From the NCBI GenBank assembly GCA_030435675.1, contig CM059625.1:13330001-13394000 (forward strand): a DNA stretch of 64,000 bases. Direction: 5' to 3'. Below are positions 34,394 to 44,606 of the stretch, piece by piece. The translations under genes and the position numbers were made by a program. Each line of letters begins with the position of its first letter. Position 1 is the stretch's first letter. The notes below the pieces were generated by a model. The model was not told the DNA's origin and did no database searches. It worked only from the letters and a program-made list of their open reading frames with translations. The stretch comes from Steinernema hermaphroditum (lineage: Eukaryota > Nematoda > Chromadorea > Rhabditida > Steinernematidae).

Positions 34394-34817
34394 ATGCTGT
34401 GTTTGTTTATTGTCCAACTATTGTACGGGTAGATTATTGGATTTCGTGTTCTTGTCCACTTTGTAAGCTCTTGATAAAAAAGGTTTCATGTTAGTAATTT
34501 ATTTCATGTTAACATGCACGGTATCTCTCGCAATGATTGCATATCATATGAGCATAACACATACAGATCAGTGGGTAAGGTGACTACACTTTAATATGTG
34601 GCGGGAGGGAATGACAAAGGAAAAAATGGACCAGAATATAGGATGGGAAATGTCAAACAAGAAGATGGAAGTAGTGGCAAGAAGGGCAGTCATGACTAAT
34701 GACTGATAGTAGATAAATTACGAAGTTGGAAGTACGTAACAAGATGCATTATGCAACACTAGAAATGAAGCTAAAAAACATCTAACAACAACAGAGAATT
34801 TGGAAGAATTGACCTGA
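34394..34817. other. Convergent 3' region, ANKLE2-like and ELO-3 genes
   Basis: AT-rich 3' flanks of two convergent genes; no coding feature or repeat recognised. Confidence 0.45.
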
Positions 34818-35852
34818 TTAATCAGCACGACGAGCCCTCGGGCGTTTGACAACTGTCGTCTCCTGCTCCCCGTCGCTTCTGTGCTTCTGCTCTTGGTCCT
34901 GGATAACTTCTGCATTCCCGCCATCGGCTTTTTTCGCGGGAACCGAAGCGTATCGATTATTCTTCTTCAAGTACGTATGATAGAAGAAGTTACAGAATAG
35001 TACAAAATAGGAAAAGTAAATGCCGAACGAATAGTACAAATTGTCCCATGTCTGCTGACAAGGTTCACCCCCAAGTTTGATGTTCACCACAGATACTGCG
35101 ATCACAATTCCGACGACCATTTGAAGAATTTGCAGAACCGTAACCATCATCGCTGCGCTCTTCGGTACACGGATCTTCAATGCTCTCAAAGCGTAATAGC
35201 TGTACATGAAAGCGTGAACTCCGTAATTCATCCAAATAAACCAGCGTCCACTGGCAGTGTGGTCTTTGTACGCGTGCCATGTATAGACCAAAACAGTGAC
35301 ATGATGGTACCAATGAAGAAACAGTAGTGGCCGCTTCCGTAATACGATAAATGCGGTGTCACCGAACTCAGCAATCTAAAAACCGGTTGATTAGATATGA
35401 AGTACTACAGAAATGGTAGTTACCTTTGACATTGCGAATTTTTCAGTCCAAAAACCAGTTACTCCTTGAGCAAATGATGCAGTGCAGATCGAGTATTTTA
35501 ACGAGTTCGAATTAACTGACCAAAACATCTCAGGTGTCATTCGAACAACGCCCAGTATCGAGAACGCAGCTAGTCCAAGATTCCAAAAAAACAACGGCCA
35601 ATCCAGAGCAAACGGTTTGCGCGATTCCATCAACTAAAACGATATTAGTCAGAAAACAGAATTTCGTCCACGGCAGCTTACTTTTTGCCCTAAGTAGATG
35701 CATAGAACATATCCAATGGACCACGTGAACGAATGATGCCAGTTCCCCTGCATCCACTCGGTCGAACGAACGGAGTCAAAAGTTTCCTCGAACGGAAGCA
35801 CAATCGTATAGTTTTCTAGTCCATATCGGGGGAAATATTCTGCTTGGGCCAT
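34818..35852 (-). CDS. elo-3: ELO-3 / ELOVL6-type very-long-chain fatty acid elongase
   Basis: ER multi-pass enzyme that condenses malonyl-CoA with acyl-CoA, the first step of fatty acid elongation. Exons: 35852-35682, 35633-35424, 35375-34818; 939 bases, 312 residues. The catalytic histidine box LFLHWYHHVTVLVYTWH is intact, as are KYSICTASFAQGVTGFWTE, FGDTAFIVLRKRPL and RWFIWMNYGVHAFMYSYY. The N-terminus (RYGLENYTIVLPFEETFDSV) and the whole body match C. elegans ELO-3 more closely than ELO-1 or ELO-2; ELOVL6 is the mammalian counterpart. The C-terminus extends about 35 residues beyond the last helix with a basic stretch ending RPRARRAD, which could be an ER-retention tail. Confidence 0.95.
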
Positions 35853-37261
35853 CGCGGTCGGGCGATTGCGAAGGCTCGATTTGGCCCAGTTATACCTGGA
35901 ACATTAATATTAGATATGTATTTAATATTATATCCTGGAATACACGAACAAAATGCGCGAACGGACCAAATTGCACTCGTGAAGCCATCGAGAATGATGC
36001 CTGAAACTCGGCTCGAACAAACATAGAACGTGTGATTCATTGGAAAGACAAACGAAAAATGACACTACGGTGCGAATATGGCGTCCGCGAGCAGGGGACC
36101 TAGACGAGCTGAAGCACGCTATTAACACCATTAGCCGGACCTCTCGCTTACGCATCAAAAATCGATTTAGGCCTGCGCGCTTGCAACAGCAGAAAAGACT
36201 CGTGGGTGAAGGAGTTAGCCAGTGCAGATTTTTAAAACAAAGACATCGAGAAGTTTCAATAGAACAACCAACACGAAAAAAGATTTTCGGTCGATATTTA
36301 CCACGAGTGCTTCTTCTGGGCCAACGAGCTGCGATCGAAGGAGATGCAGTAAATTTATCGCCCATCCACTACTCACTGTCACTCAGAAACAAAAGAAGGG
36401 AGGTGGGGAGGCTGAAACGCGAGCGTATAATAAATGTTGCCCTTTGCTATCCGTCGATGTTGAGACGATAGCGATACGTCACGGTGCTTATCGACCCAGA
36501 TAAGACGACTGAATCACTCATCGCATAGTTATGATAGCAAACGATGCAAAACGGCTACAGCGAAGGCGTGGAGGGTCGAAAGTACGGGAAGAATGAATGA
36601 ATCTTTCTTCGATACGATGACATTGCAACTACAGCGAACAAGTAAAGCCGCTATCAGCGCGCAACACCCATTCAACACAATCGCAAGATTAACCAGTGTT
36701 TTTTGTGCGCAGAGACCACTTGATTGTGGTAGGCCGGTCAGAAACTGACCGCACGTCATGATAAAGACATAAGAGAAGGAAGGGATGCGTGATCTCACAC
36801 CATGATTGGACGTCGGAAATTCAATCACATCCGCTGCCGAGCATGCGCCGACATTCTGCGGTCGATTGCCCTTCGTACCGAAGGACTGTTTGCAATCTCA
36901 CTCAGAGTCGCAGAGCGCGAGAAGGGACTCATGTCGCATCATTCGCCGCCATGCATGCAGAATCCTGTATAGCGCCGAATACGTGATCGCCGTCACCAGC
37001 CGTCGGTCGGAATAATTTCGTTCCGTCCCTTCAATCTTCTTTTTGTGCGAATCGCCCTTTACCCTCTCTGTCGACATCAATCACACCAAGGAAGAAACCA
37101 CCACCGGGTCCGCCAGAGGAGAAGAAGGCGCTCTGAGCGATGATATCGCGCTCGCGCGCACTCACGCGATCGCGTCATAAAAGCTCTTTTGTTGGAATTA
37201 GACAAGACGCCAGACCACAATACCCTCGATGTCACCTTCATAACGGCGGGGAAGCCATATA
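35853..37261. other. Gene-free region upstream of elo-3
   Basis: Short open frames on both strands without splice context or recognisable families. Probably elo-3 promoter and spacer DNA. It runs up to the MITE at 37262. Confidence 0.4.
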
Positions 37262-37470
37262 CAGGATGGCCCAAAAAGAAGGGCTCCTTGACAGAAGTCT
37301 AGCGATTTTCCGACCGGTCTCAAATGGCGTTCGCCATTCAGACCGATGAGACCGGTCGCTTTTCGTCGTTTTTCGCTTCTCTTTTTCATTTTCCGACCGG
37401 TCTCACGCTTGCGTCGTCATAAAAATGGCATTCCAGACTTGTGTCTATATGCCCTTTTTGGGCCACCCTG
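37262..37470. mobile_element. Tc1/mariner-type MITE with TA target duplication
   Basis: A 209-bp element with inverted termini: left CAGGATGGCCCAAAAAG, right (reverse complement) CAGGGTGGCCCAAAAAG, one mismatch in 17. It is flanked on both sides by TA (37260-37261, 37471-37472), the target duplicated by Tc1/mariner transposases. The inside carries nested palindromes around GACCGGTCTCA (about 37312, 37347 in inverse orientation, 37396). No coding capacity, so it would need a transposase elsewhere. Confidence 0.85.
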
Positions 37471-37472
37471 TA

Positions 37473-38461
37473 TGCTCTTTGCAGTAGAATACATGCGATT
37501 AGGATTAGTGGGCGTTAGTGGGCGCTAAAATGTCAATGGGGTACATGTATGTTTTGCAGAGCAACCAATATGACATACAGTGAAGTTTACATAAACAGAC
37601 CGCCCCATAGAGATTGATGATAAAGCGAACCGCGTACACGAGTGATCTCGCCTTCAAACCACTCACGGGCACAAGGAACGGCGAACACACTGTATATCAT
37701 GTCTTTTATAAAGCGATATATCTATATTTATAGTGCTGGTTTTGATATTTTTAGTCCACGTGTTCTGCCGTAATCTTAAGTTCATGGGCAGTTCTCAGTT
37801 TGACCATGTATTTTTAAACATCACATCATTAGCAAAAACGGTTTAGCAAAACACGTGTATTTTAGCGCAGAAACATTGGCCATATGTACTTAAAACACAC
37901 AGTGCGTATTGTGAAAACGACGTAAGTAAATAGACAGATTACAATGTCACACAACACGTATTGAAACCAGATTTTTAAACGGAATAAAGCATGTTTGAGT
38001 GATTTACCATTCATTTTTGAAATGGTATCCTAGCCCTTTTTAGTTCACACGGAAATTGCTCTCACACGCTAAAACAGAAAAGTGATTCCACCTGTGATTG
38101 CTCCACATGGAACTTATATCCGCTTTCGATGTCGCGACTCGAACAAAGAACGCCTCCTTGTGTAGAAATTCCGTATTACGCCGACTGGATAACGAAATCG
38201 CGCTCTAGACGATCAAGAAAACAGTTTCTCACCGATGGAGGCTGATGTTTTGGGAAATTAGATAAAACAAGGTTCTCGCTATTGAAAATAATGCAGTTTA
38301 CAGTGCCTCGAGAATGTTGAGACCCATTAAGCAGTCCATTTTGCATCTTAGGATTTGAACCTATGATCAGTTCTTCTATAATGAAAATGTAAGCGTTCTA
38401 AGGGGCGTGATAAGATCATCTATCCGTTTATGTTAGAAAGAATACAGATTACAGGACTACA
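37473..38461. other. AT-rich spacer without recognised features
   Basis: Almost 1 kb of low-GC sequence between the MITE and the satellite. Frames are heavily interrupted on both strands. Nothing identified. Confidence 0.4.
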
Positions 38462-39085
38462 GATAGGCCCTTATACCCGAAACATTTCTCACGTGCGACT
38501 AGAAGTAACAAAAGATAGGCCCTTATACCCGAAACATTTCTCACGTGCGACTTGAAGTAAGAAAAGATAGGCCCTTATACCCGAAACATTTCTCACGTGC
38601 GACTTGAAGTAAGAAAAGATAGGCCCTTATACCCGAAACATTTCTCACGTGCGACTTGAAGTAAGAAAAGATAGGCCCTTATACCCGAAACATTTCTCAC
38701 GTGCGACTAGAAGTAACAAAAGATAGGCCCTTATACCCGAAACATTTCTCACGTGCGACTTGAAGTAAGAAAAGATAGGCCCTTATACCCGAAACATTTC
38801 TCACGTGCGACTTGAAGTAAGAAAAGATAGGCCCTTATACCCGAAACATTTCTCACGTGCGACTTGAAGTAAGAAAAGATAGGCCCTTATACCCGAAACA
38901 TTTCTCACGTGCGACTTGAAGTAAGAAAAGATAGGCCCTTATACCCGAAACATTTCTCACGTGCGACTTGAAGTAAGAAAAGATAGGCCCTTATACCCGA
39001 AACATTTCTCACGTGCGACTTGAAGTAACAAAAGATAGGCCCTTATACCCGAAACATTCCTCACTTGCGACTAGAAGTGAGACGA
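38462..39085. repeat. 52-bp satellite, 12 tandem copies
   Basis: Unit starts GATAGGCCCTTATACCCGAA and has a strict 52-bp period from 38462 to 39085. Copies 1 and 5 end CTAGAAGTAACAAAA (type A); copies 2-4 and 6-10 end CTTGAAGTAAGAAAA (type B); copy 11 is a hybrid (CTTGAAGTAACAAAA); copy 12 is diverged and marks the decaying edge. The unit is not divisible by three and no frame stays open through it. Confidence 0.97.
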
Positions 39086-39500
39086 TCCATGACGATTCAA
39101 GGCTACCCATGACGACCCATGGCCACCCATGGCTCCTCGTGGCGTTCCAGGGGCTACCCATGACGTTCTAGAGGCTACCCATAACTATCTAGAGGCTCCC
39201 ATGCCGTTCTAGAGGCTACCCATGACGATCCATGACGTTCTAGAGGCTACCCATGACGATCCATGACGTTCTAGAGGCTACCCACGACTACCCATGACGA
39301 TCCATGGGTGAAGATGGCAAAAAAGTGAAAAAAATGAAAATTGTCGCTACCCATGAATTGAGTCCCGCCACGACCACCGTTACCCATGTTTTCCCACCCA
39401 TCCATGTTTTATACCACTTACCCATACCCATATCCATGTTTTATACCTACTCGCTGCTAAGTGCATGTTTTCCAACGACTGCGGTTTTAAAAGATTCTAT
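39086..39500. repeat. Degenerate CCCATG-rich tandem repeats
   Basis: Directly abutting the 52-bp array. From 39086 to about 39310, units such as ACGTTCTAGAGGCTACCCATG (21 bp) alternate with ACGATCCATG (10 bp), many copies mutated. From about 39340 to 39450 a looser series of CCCATGTTTT or CCATGTTTTATACC follows. Length and order vary, so no single unit fits throughout. Confidence 0.8.
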
Positions 39501-39591
39501 TGAAAGTGGGCTAAAATGATGATGAACACTAGATCAACACAACCACTGATTTATTCGTGACTTCGTTATATTAGGTAGAAAGAGAGTTACA

Positions 39592-39942
39592 TCACTGGGA
39601 TCGCTTCATGAGACACTGAATGGGGCTGTAGAAGCACGGCTTCATACGCTTCAGCTGCTGGCGTTGGAGGGTGTAGTCTCTTTTGGGCAGATCGAACATG
39701 GAACGGCGCTCTCCGAAAGGTTCCAGTTCGGTGTTTGTGGTGAGGGCCACCTTTCGTTTCATCTGGCTCTTCCACACACCATCTCCTTCGGGATATCTTA
39801 AGTACCACAGTCGGAGCGTATCCGTGAACTCTACTCACCTTTCATATGACAGAGGGATGTAAAATCCGTTGGATGGAAAGAAGGGTTCACTTAGCACGGA
39901 GCACACTGCGAGAAAGGAGAAGAAGAGAGCGAGTTGACGCAT
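39592..39942 (-). CDS. Allatostatin-C / somatostatin-like neuropeptide precursor
   Basis: Secreted prepropeptide of 102 residues from two exons, 39942-39839 and 39796-39592 (42-base intron, phases match, 309 bases). A signal peptide covers about residues 1-18. Dibasic sites then cut the rest into peptides: KR at 48-49, RR at 65-66, KR at 73-74, 84-85 and 99-100. The last peptide, MKPCFYSPIQCLM (86-98), has two cysteines six residues apart with the pattern C-aromatic-x-x-P-I-x-C, the hallmark of allatostatin C (CYFNPISC in insects); the cysteines would form the ring. The others are KVALTTNTELEPFGE, SMFDLP and DYTLQRQQL. The precursor layout, with the cyclic peptide at the extreme C-terminus, also fits the AstC family. 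Family assignment is by motif, not alignment; receptor and C. elegans counterpart are not inferred. Confidence 0.83.
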
Positions 39943-40435
39943 GACTATCCGTAGACAGAACTCAATGAGGAGGAGAGCTTACACGGGAGGAGTCGATCCA
40001 GAAGTGAAAGATGGACGAGTTGATTTGCCAACGGGGCGTAATCACATTTCAAATCAAGAAGTGCGCATCTGTCGTCATGCGTCCCACCCCCTTCCCCTCC
40101 GGGCCGGATACCGAGTCTCCGCACAGTGAAAGGCGCGAAATGCAATAAACACAACTACCCCTTAAGCAAGGAAGTGCACATCCGCTATCAAACCAATTTA
40201 CGCTTGTTTCCAAAAAAGCTGAACAAAGAGCACAGTCGGCAAGAAACAGCACATTAACGTTCAGAATGCAGTGCAACAAGAACAGAGAGGATTGCTTGTA
40301 AGGATATTGATGCAGGTGGATCGAGAACATTACCCGTTGTGAAGAATGCTACTACAAACACGGTGGCATAAGAATGAGCAAATATGTTACATAACAACGT
40401 AGGCTAGCAGATAAAGCAGGAATTAAATTACGGCA
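39943..40435. other. Spacer between neuropeptide gene and Rac gene
   Basis: Neuropeptide promoter side and Rac 3' flank. No further coding exon or RNA recognised. Confidence 0.4.
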
Positions 40436-41472
40436 TTACAGAATTTGGCAGGACTTCTTTTTGGGTTTGGCAGGTGGACAGAGGACGGCGCGAATAGCTT
40501 CGTCAAAGACCTAAATGAAAATATACCTTAACTATTTCTGTTTTTGTTCTTGGGTATAGTAATGCAGTATATTGTCGTAGCATGCAGCCATGGCTAATTA
40601 AATCTGGTTGAAATTCAGTTAGCCTGCGACTGTGACAATAAACACTTCACTGATTCAGCGAGGACAAGAATCTTCACCACATCAGTTCTTTGACGAGGTG
40701 CTGGAAATTCCCACACATAAGAACAATGCCTTAGAGCTCAGATGATTCTCACAAGGCTCAGAATTTCTAACATTTCATATAATTCATACATTTGTTTGAT
40801 TGAATACAAAAGCAATTTGGCAAAAACAAACATTAGAAGGAATTTTTGAGTATTTTGACTTTTTCACAGACTAGGGTGCATAATCAATTCGCATTTTGGC
40901 GAACGTAGGCTCTGTTGTGCATACCTGTTTCAGACCAACTTGCGTCAGCGCAGAACATTCCAAATATTTGACAGCCTTAATTTCGCGGGCCATAGCTTGC
41001 CCCTGAGCTGTCGTCACAGGGGCAAGTCTTCGCTCTAGCAGACGTTCGACTGTGTCTCTATCCTCACGCAAGTCCAACTTGGTTCCGACTAAGATTATCG
41101 GCGTGTTTGGACAGTGATGCGACACTTCAGGATACCATTTCGCCCTAACGTTTTCGAACGAGGCAGGATTCGTCAGGCTAAAACAAAGAGAGTTTGTTGT
41201 GGAATTCTTCGATGTTCTGATTACCTAAAGCACAACAGAAAACAGTCAGTCTGGGGATAACTCAGAGGTCGCAATCGGTCGTAGTCTTCTTGTCCTGCAG
41301 TGTCCCATAGGCCAAGATTTACAGGACGCCCATCAACCATGACATTTGCAGAATAGTTATCGAATACAGTAGGAATGTATTCACCAGGGAACGCATTTGT
41401 TGTATAACTGATCAAAAGACACGTTTTACCGACTGCTCCGTCGCCGACAACAACGCATTTGATCGCTTGCAT
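40436..41472 (-). CDS. Rac family small GTPase (CED-10/Rac1 type)
   Basis: Rho-family GTPase controlling actin, cell migration and engulfment. Exons: 41472-41225, 41177-40925, 40510-40436; 576 bases, 191 residues. P-loop GDGAVGKTC, switch [21 protein letters not shown], switch [22 protein letters not shown], NKxD-equivalent TKLD and SAL motif (LECSALTQ) are all intact, and the protein ends in a polybasic stretch plus CaaX box CQIL (geranylgeranylation expected from the final Leu). It is closest to CED-10/RAC-2 and not MIG-2, but which of the two Rac paralogues it represents cannot be told by eye. The second intron (414 bases) is long. An acceptor (CTCTTCCAG) 6 bases before the ATG suggests trans-splicing; TSG101 ends about 480 bases upstream on the same strand. 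Confidence 0.95.
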
Positions 41473-41954
41473 TCTATACTGGAAGAGTTCGTTAGTTGTA
41501 AAGGTTAATGGATAAATAACGCGACAAAGGTGAAGTTCGCAGAATACGACGCCACATTACGAACTTTGATATAATATAACAGTTCGCATTAGCACAAACG
41601 AAATGCATGGCTTTGTTTGTGGTGTGAGAAAGGCGTTGCTCAGAGAAAGGCACGAATAACATGTATACAATAATCGCATAGTACATCTCTATCCAGTTGA
41701 GGCACAAGCTCATACACCGGAAATAAACTATACAGTACAAACTGATAGGAACAGTCCAGTCCAGTGACAGCGGTCGAGGGAAAAAATATTTTATACACCA
41801 TTATTGTGGAAAGCAAGATGTATACCGTTCTCTACTACTTACAATGCGAAGGTTATAAAAGACAGATGAAGCAATGATGCTATACAACAAGCCTGACTCG
41901 TAAGAGTCTGCCACGAGGATAACAGTGACCTTACAAATCACGTCCTTGAACCAA

Positions 41955-43266
41955 TCAAACCGGTAGGCGAGCCTTGATACGGCATTTTCGAATCAGTGCA
42001 CGATGAACAAACTGCTTGCGCGATAGCTGACGGACGAACTTCAAGTAAAGTTGTACGTTGATTGTGCCATCCTTAACAGCTTGTCCCAGTGCATAAACGG
42101 CATCATCAATAGCGCAGTCAGCACTGTGAGCATCAACAATCTGGCGATGAACGGGAGTCACAGCATCAATAACCGCATCAATGTCCGTCTCTGCATTGTT
42201 AGAGTCGCACTCTTGAAGTGTCTTTTCGAGTTCCATCTTCTTTTCCTGAAAAATATCATATCATTGACAAAACATAATATTCTACATACCTGGTAAGCAA
42301 GCATATTGTTGCTCATGACTCGACGATCACGTTCAAGCTGCTCAATGACAGCTTTCAACTTCTGTTGGCCGGTCCTGAGATCAGCCAAATTTACCTTGAT
42401 TGACTGCATTTCTGCATAGTAAGTTCCTAAAGTGATAGCGGATGAATAATTTCAGCAAAACTATACAACATACCAAGCTTATCTCGCAATTTTATACGAA
42501 ATTTATGATCCAGTGCACTGAGCATACTTGCTTTCATATGATCAGGTTGAATAGTACCCGTAGCAGCTGGCGCAGGATATGACGATTGACTAGATGCAGG
42601 AGCAGGAATATTGGAATACGTCGGATAAGGAGGCTGATAGTTAGGATACGGCGTAGACGAAGAGTTGCTTCCCGCATTTGACGAACCAGTGAACGGCTGG
42701 TATGGCGCAGGCATATTAACCGGTGATGCATTGGGATAGGGAGTGCTGCTTGCTGACGGAGTTGCTGTTACGCTCCGGCCCGAAGCATTAGAGAACACTG
42801 GACAACTCTCCTGGAAGGTGAGAGTCATAACCTAAATAACGGCATATTAAAATGGATCGCAAACGTAAATTACCTGTAAAAGGCCAGACAGATCGTAACC
42901 AGGGTAAGACCAGTCACTTAAATACGGCAGGTAAATTCGACCGGCTTGATCCACGACACGAGAAGGCTTCACTCTCATGTCCTTCGTTGGCCTCACATAG
43001 CAAAAAGGCCCAGTATACGGATGGGAATTGCAAAGATACAGGGCAACCGGAATATGGTATCTGCCTCCCTTATATTCAATCGGTATAGTTCCCGACAGCT
43101 TGAAAGTCAGCACTGCTGTCGGCGTGTTGGGGAACGTATACATTTCAGTACTGGAAGTGAGGTCCTTGAAGATTCTTAGCGTAGCAACGATGTCCTCTTT
43201 TGCAGAATCTACGTATCGCGCTCGCGCTTGACGCAAGTGTGCATCAACGGCAGATGGATCTGCCAT
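41955..43266 (-). CDS. tsg-101: TSG101 / Vps23, ESCRT-I subunit
   Basis: ESCRT-I component that binds ubiquitinated cargo and PTAP motifs on endosomes. Exons: 43266-42874, 42831-42474, 42426-42290, 42245-41955; 1179 bases, 392 residues. N-terminal UEV domain about 10-140 (SGTIPIEYKGGRYHIPVALY, YVRPTKDMRVKPSRVVD, YLPYLSDW), a Pro/Ser-rich linker about 145-230, coiled coil about 245-310 (LRTGQQKLKAVIEQLERDRR) and the C-terminal steadiness box (about 320-390, DAVYALGQAVKDGTINVQLY, LRLSRKQF-type end). The catalytic cysteine of true E2 enzymes is absent, as in all UEV proteins. Length and order are normal. Confidence 0.96.
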
Positions 43267-44606
43267 CGTGGATCCGCTGAAATTAAATGCAAATTAATAA
43301 AAGTCCAACACGTAATATGGACACGACAGTTAAACCGTAAAAGTTGACAGCGGAGTTCATCGACTAAAAGCAATGCGCACAGCAGTGCTGATTAAGATCC
43401 ACCATTCATTTCCAGAACAGCGAGTTCGCGGTGAGACCACTTGCAGCATTCAAAGAGCGTCATTCGTTCGCCGTTGGATCCGCAGTTCGATCGGCGATCA
43501 CCGTATCCAATGTTGAATCATCACGCATATGCAGAGTAAATCGACTGTCAAAATGAGTTACGATCGCATCTGGAAGCCTGGATTGACGAGACGGTTTCGC
43601 AAAAGTTCAGGAAAGTGCAATTGCGGTCGTGCGCGACTGTTTGACTCCGCCTCGTCGCCGTCGCTCTCGCTTGCGGCGTCCTTCCGAGTCATCGGTCGCC
43701 CAGCTGCTGAGCCAACTAGGGGAGAGCCTTGCATATGGACACTCCGGGCGGATACCAAATTGCAGGGGCGACGTTTTCCGCGTGCTTTCCACCATAGACC
43801 TTTCTTCTTTCCGTGTCTTCATCCTCGTAAAAAAACCGCTTTGGCGAACTTGTCTTCGTCGCCAGTCGTGATTTCGTCAGAAGGGAATCAAATTTGGAAT
43901 TGCTCGCTTCACGCCGAGATTAAACAAACGCAGGACGAGCTGCAAAGTGTTTTAAATTGGAAGGGCTTAAAATTGCGATGCGAATGATAGACCTTATATT
44001 TTTTAAATACTATTTTCCGTTACAGTCATATTTCAAAATGCCCAATGTTTTCTAATAATTCCATCATTTTTAGCATATGAAAATTTAAATGATGTTAACA
44101 AAATGCTAGTGTGTGCTAAATTCTTGTGCGATTCCAAAATGCAAAATGCGAAGTTTGCCTTTTTTCTCAACATTTCGCCATGCATAAATTAACCCTTGCA
44201 TTTCGTCACATTAACAAGTAGTTGGAAGTGAATTGTTCATTAACTTTTCTGAACAATTTTCACATTAACATGATGCTTTTCAGTGACGGTGTTTGCGTTT
44301 ACAATTAATTACATACTATGCTCACGTCCGTTCTGTAACGCATTTTCTGCGTGTTTTTGATGTTTTTATGGTTGACCTTATTTCAATGCTTTATTTGTTT
44401 TGTTCGATCATTTTTGTATGCTACGTTCAGATATTTCAAACTGTTATTCGCAATTTGACGAATAAGTTTTTAGAAATTTTGTAACATTTGGTCCCTTTAA
44501 TTGCTCTTGGTTTTTTGGAACAGTTCTTCGCGAGCCTCTTTTTCGTGTTGCTTCCGCCGTGCTTTAAATTAAATGCTCTTTGTTAATAATGTTGTTTGCT
44601 TTCCAG
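43267..44606. other. Divergent region between tsg-101 and unc-33
   Basis: Presumed tsg-101 promoter and 5' part of unc-33. The coding exon of unc-33 that starts at 44607 needs a phase-1 donor upstream; I could not identify it with confidence. An open frame from the ATG at 43553 (MSYDRIWKPGLTRRFRK...) is a candidate first exon through a donor near 43829 but has no homology support. The stretch 43990-44560 is AT-rich and intron-like. Confidence 0.35.

Noticed and set aside
38462..39085. CRISPR-like array
   Set aside because: The whole 52-bp unit is repeated without unique spacers, there are no cas genes and the genome is a nematode's.
43553..43987. Candidate unc-33 first exon starting MSYDRIWKPG
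   Set aside because: A phase-1 donor exists near 43829 but is weak, the protein has no homology to known UNC-33 N-termini that I can recall, and an antisense frame is equally open; kept only as a possibility.
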